From Bacteroidales bacterium Bact_23 (lineage in GTDB: Bacteria > Bacteroidota > Bacteroidia > Bacteroidales > Lentimicrobiaceae): 16,946 nucleotides of DNA. The DNA lies in NCBI GenBank assembly GCA_001603685.1, contig LUZO01000265.1, positions 1-16,946 on the forward strand, read 5' to 3'. Each line of letters starts with the position of its first letter. Positions within the stretch are counted from its first letter, which is position 1. Below, one piece after another: positions 16,301 to 16,946 of the stretch. Made by a program: the position numbers and the translations under genes. The notes under the pieces are model-generated. The model had not been told where the DNA came from, made no database searches, and saw only the letters and a list, made by a program, of their open reading frames with translations.

Positions 16301-16946
16301 ACGATCCGGATGGCGATATCGTCAAATATGAATGGACGAACATCGGAGGACCGGCATCCGGCTTCAGAATCGATGCTCCAACCGGAAATTCAACGCTGGT
16401 TGAGTTCTATGAAATCGGGCAATACACTTTTAACCTTGTTGTAACTGATAACCGCGGAGCCACCGGAAGCACCTCGGTAAGTGTATTGGTTATTGAGGCT
16501 CAGAATCGCCCGCCGGTAGCCGATGCGGGAGAAGATACCCAGTATGTCTTCGATAAACCTGATGGGTATTTCAGACTCGAAGGTTCCAAATCCTACGATC
16601 CGGATGGTGACCCGTTGACTTACGCATGGGTGCGTATCGCCGGCCCGGGTAATCCGGTAATCGTTACACCAACCCAGGCAATAACTGAAGTCAGGAATTT
16701 CCAGAACGGTAAATATACTTTCCAGCTTACGGTTAAAGACGACAAAGGTGCCCTCGGACAGGATACGGTGAATATTGATGTTGTCCTGAAATACAGTACA
16801 GAGAAAAATTGCGGGCCGCTCTCCGATATCCTGGAGCAATTCAGAGCATGGCAGAAAATTGCTGACAAATACCCGGCATTCAAAGATCTGTTTAATTACT
16901 ACAATGAATTGCTGGAGTATTTTAATAAACTTATTGAAATTGGAAA
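13327..16946 (+). CDS. PKD-repeat CIS protein, candidate fibre or surface appendage (3' truncated)
   Basis: I read this frame codon by codon from ATG 13327 to the window end and found no stop, giving at least 1206 residues; the C-terminus is missing. The N-terminus (VPNQVLTSDNLNDLFGYLDEQGRITRTNLTGIGIACGL, as adjoining segments) has no signal peptide. Residues 1-860 resemble a large conserved region seen beside CIS genes in Bacteroidota; landmarks are AGVPYGGTFVMVYHE (about 747-761) and VIADFYLPYLCAGSCPA (839-855). Three PKD-type immunoglobulin-like domains follow (about 869-958, 964-1057, 1062-1153). After them comes a helical stretch rich in aromatic and Leu residues (1158 to the end). Cysteines are clustered (C160/C165, C315/C317, C354-C356, C848/C852). 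The gene sits directly after the afp12-like gene, where Afp carries its fibre gene afp13, so a target-binding or exterior role is inferred, not shown. Other possibilities are a baseplate accessory or cage protein. Confidence 0.85.
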   Translation, partial: MIPSSKNSDYPKFVPNQVLTSDNLNDLFGYLDEQGRITRTNLTGIGIACGLNVKLTVFLAGKAITLSKGTGITSEGYLVSLPETTYMHYNNFDAVKPEYYDRFVKTSDKTRKMPLWELKQAGEVEDPDNPFRPLVDPANFLNDKVVLIFVELLETRNKNCDPDSCDDKGVLVTVNPRVLLIRKSDVDTWLSNEGNKPLASEAISLPELKIPRVDVTSTVLYNTRQLFKAYTRVLNEQFIQQLNTQLSSLYNVLEPIVHDEFSTDPFSNFKNRFSFLYDGSLTRNQALNLQYYYDFFSDLIAAYEELRGKASELVCTCVPDGSLFPRHLLAGEVTGINEENSQYRNHFIRAGAQCCCDHDAEEVKFLFRRLVLLDVNFSPEPSEGYAQGNKRNPVKATPSVLGSAYLSEKAIPFYYEPNSGTYPLYKAWNFRKTRRNSAHRILSYNSGEYNTADEIVINPLKYDLESGNFLRIEGHLGKDYRQALAEADALRKDYRLPIDVIAVGSETLDVLKIFFAMVNMNSLEGLGAGLAALLKHPACFSDVLLALDQWISNFRCCLAGLRNYFYALPSYKAVSMGGNLRMAAVAGVAGNDPPQNGVTIGELYEVMKKEERLNKQYCNDVFTRIALNEEHVATALVMMPYKIDNLLAVIPDDITKFDASELQAGFTELKSTAGQLKTLYASPNTVGMMAAINVDELQQNLNMNCLVCLIDELLLLVKELLARLLGLAIRQKLGYYAHVNPGIQHKAGVPYGGTFVMVYHESQKDSYQDLFKRYSAMAGKTVAAGKPAAQVMYAQNKFFLSAFLLLDEALFLENLLMAGDTPDELLDPIVQSIEPGRVIADFYLPYLCAGSCPATQLMVLPLPGKANQPPVARAGDSITIQLPDNQVTLDGSSSSDPDGTISAYLWSQDSGPGNALIGNSESAVTLVSGLVEGEYVFRLKVTDNEGATGEDTVKVKVVEIKNIPPVAVATADPPLVYYEKGASTRLHGESSYDPDGDIVKYEWTNIGGPASGFRIDAPTGNSTLVEFYEIGQYTFNLVVTDNRGATGSTSVSVLVIEAQNRPPVADAGEDTQYVFDKPDGYFRLEGSKSYDPDGDPLTYAWVRIAGPGNPVIVTPTQAITEVRNFQNGKYTFQLTVKDDKGALGQDTVNIDVVLKYSTEKNCGPLSDILEQFRAWQKIADKYPAFKDLFNYYNELLEYFNKLIEIG
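15931..16785 (+). repeat. Three tandem PKD-type domain repeats
   Basis: Three consecutive units of about 90-98 codons begin at 15931, 16216 and 16510. Each starts with a PPVA-type motif, carries an S-(S/Y)-D-P-D-G loop, a W in the next strand (LW, EW, AW), then a Y-x-F-x-L-x-V-x-D strand and a (E/R/K)-GA-(T/L)-G turn. Units 2 and 3 share the exact 17-base string TCCTACGATCCGGATGG at 16297-16313 and 16591-16607, 294 bases apart; unit 1 has diverged there. The units lie inside the gene that starts at 13327 and are usual for extracellular spacer or adhesive modules. Confidence 0.85.

Overview
The window is one uninterrupted plus-strand gene block encoding the structural core of a phage-tail-like contractile injection system (CIS). 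It belongs to the extracellular CIS / type VI subtype iv lineage (Afp, PVC, MAC, AlgoCIS relatives). No capsid, terminase, integrase, RNA gene, CRISPR array or insertion sequence is visible. The sequence points to a member of the Bacteroidota. The gene set and order, the DUF5908-like mini-gene, the very large baseplate proteins, the PKD-domain protein and the mostly AT-rich leaders without Shine-Dalgarno sequences all fit that phylum. This is an inference, because no taxonomic marker gene is present. The first 14 bases match the end of the Tn5/Nextera adapter, so the window probably begins at an assembled contig end, perhaps from a metagenome.

Layout: adapter remnant (1-14); possible 3' end of an upstream gene (to 63); sheath (82-2016); first tube protein (2070-2498); second tube protein (2539-2988); 58-residue DUF5908-like protein (2990-3166); LysM tube/baseplate adaptor (3168-3887); VgrG-like spike (3900-5651); PAAR tip (5673-5960); gp25-like wedge (5972-6421); giant baseplate J-like wedge (6424-10164); second giant wedge, Afp12-like (10198-13290); and a PKD-repeat protein that starts at 13327 and is still open at the window end (at least 1206 residues). 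No gene-free stretch exceeds 60 bases.

How they should work together: the two gp19-like proteins stack as the inner tube inside the sheath. The LysM protein joins the tube to the central spike. The spike carries the PAAR tip. gp25 and the two large wedge proteins form the baseplate that triggers sheath contraction. The PKD protein occupies the slot that holds the fibre gene (afp13) in Afp, so it is a candidate for target binding or an exterior appendage. Tape measure, AAA+ ATPase, cap protein and toxin cargo are not in the window and would be expected just outside it. The most notable points are the insertion of about 220 residues in the sheath, the PKD protein in the fibre slot, the mini-gene in the afp6 slot, and cysteine clusters in the last two proteins.
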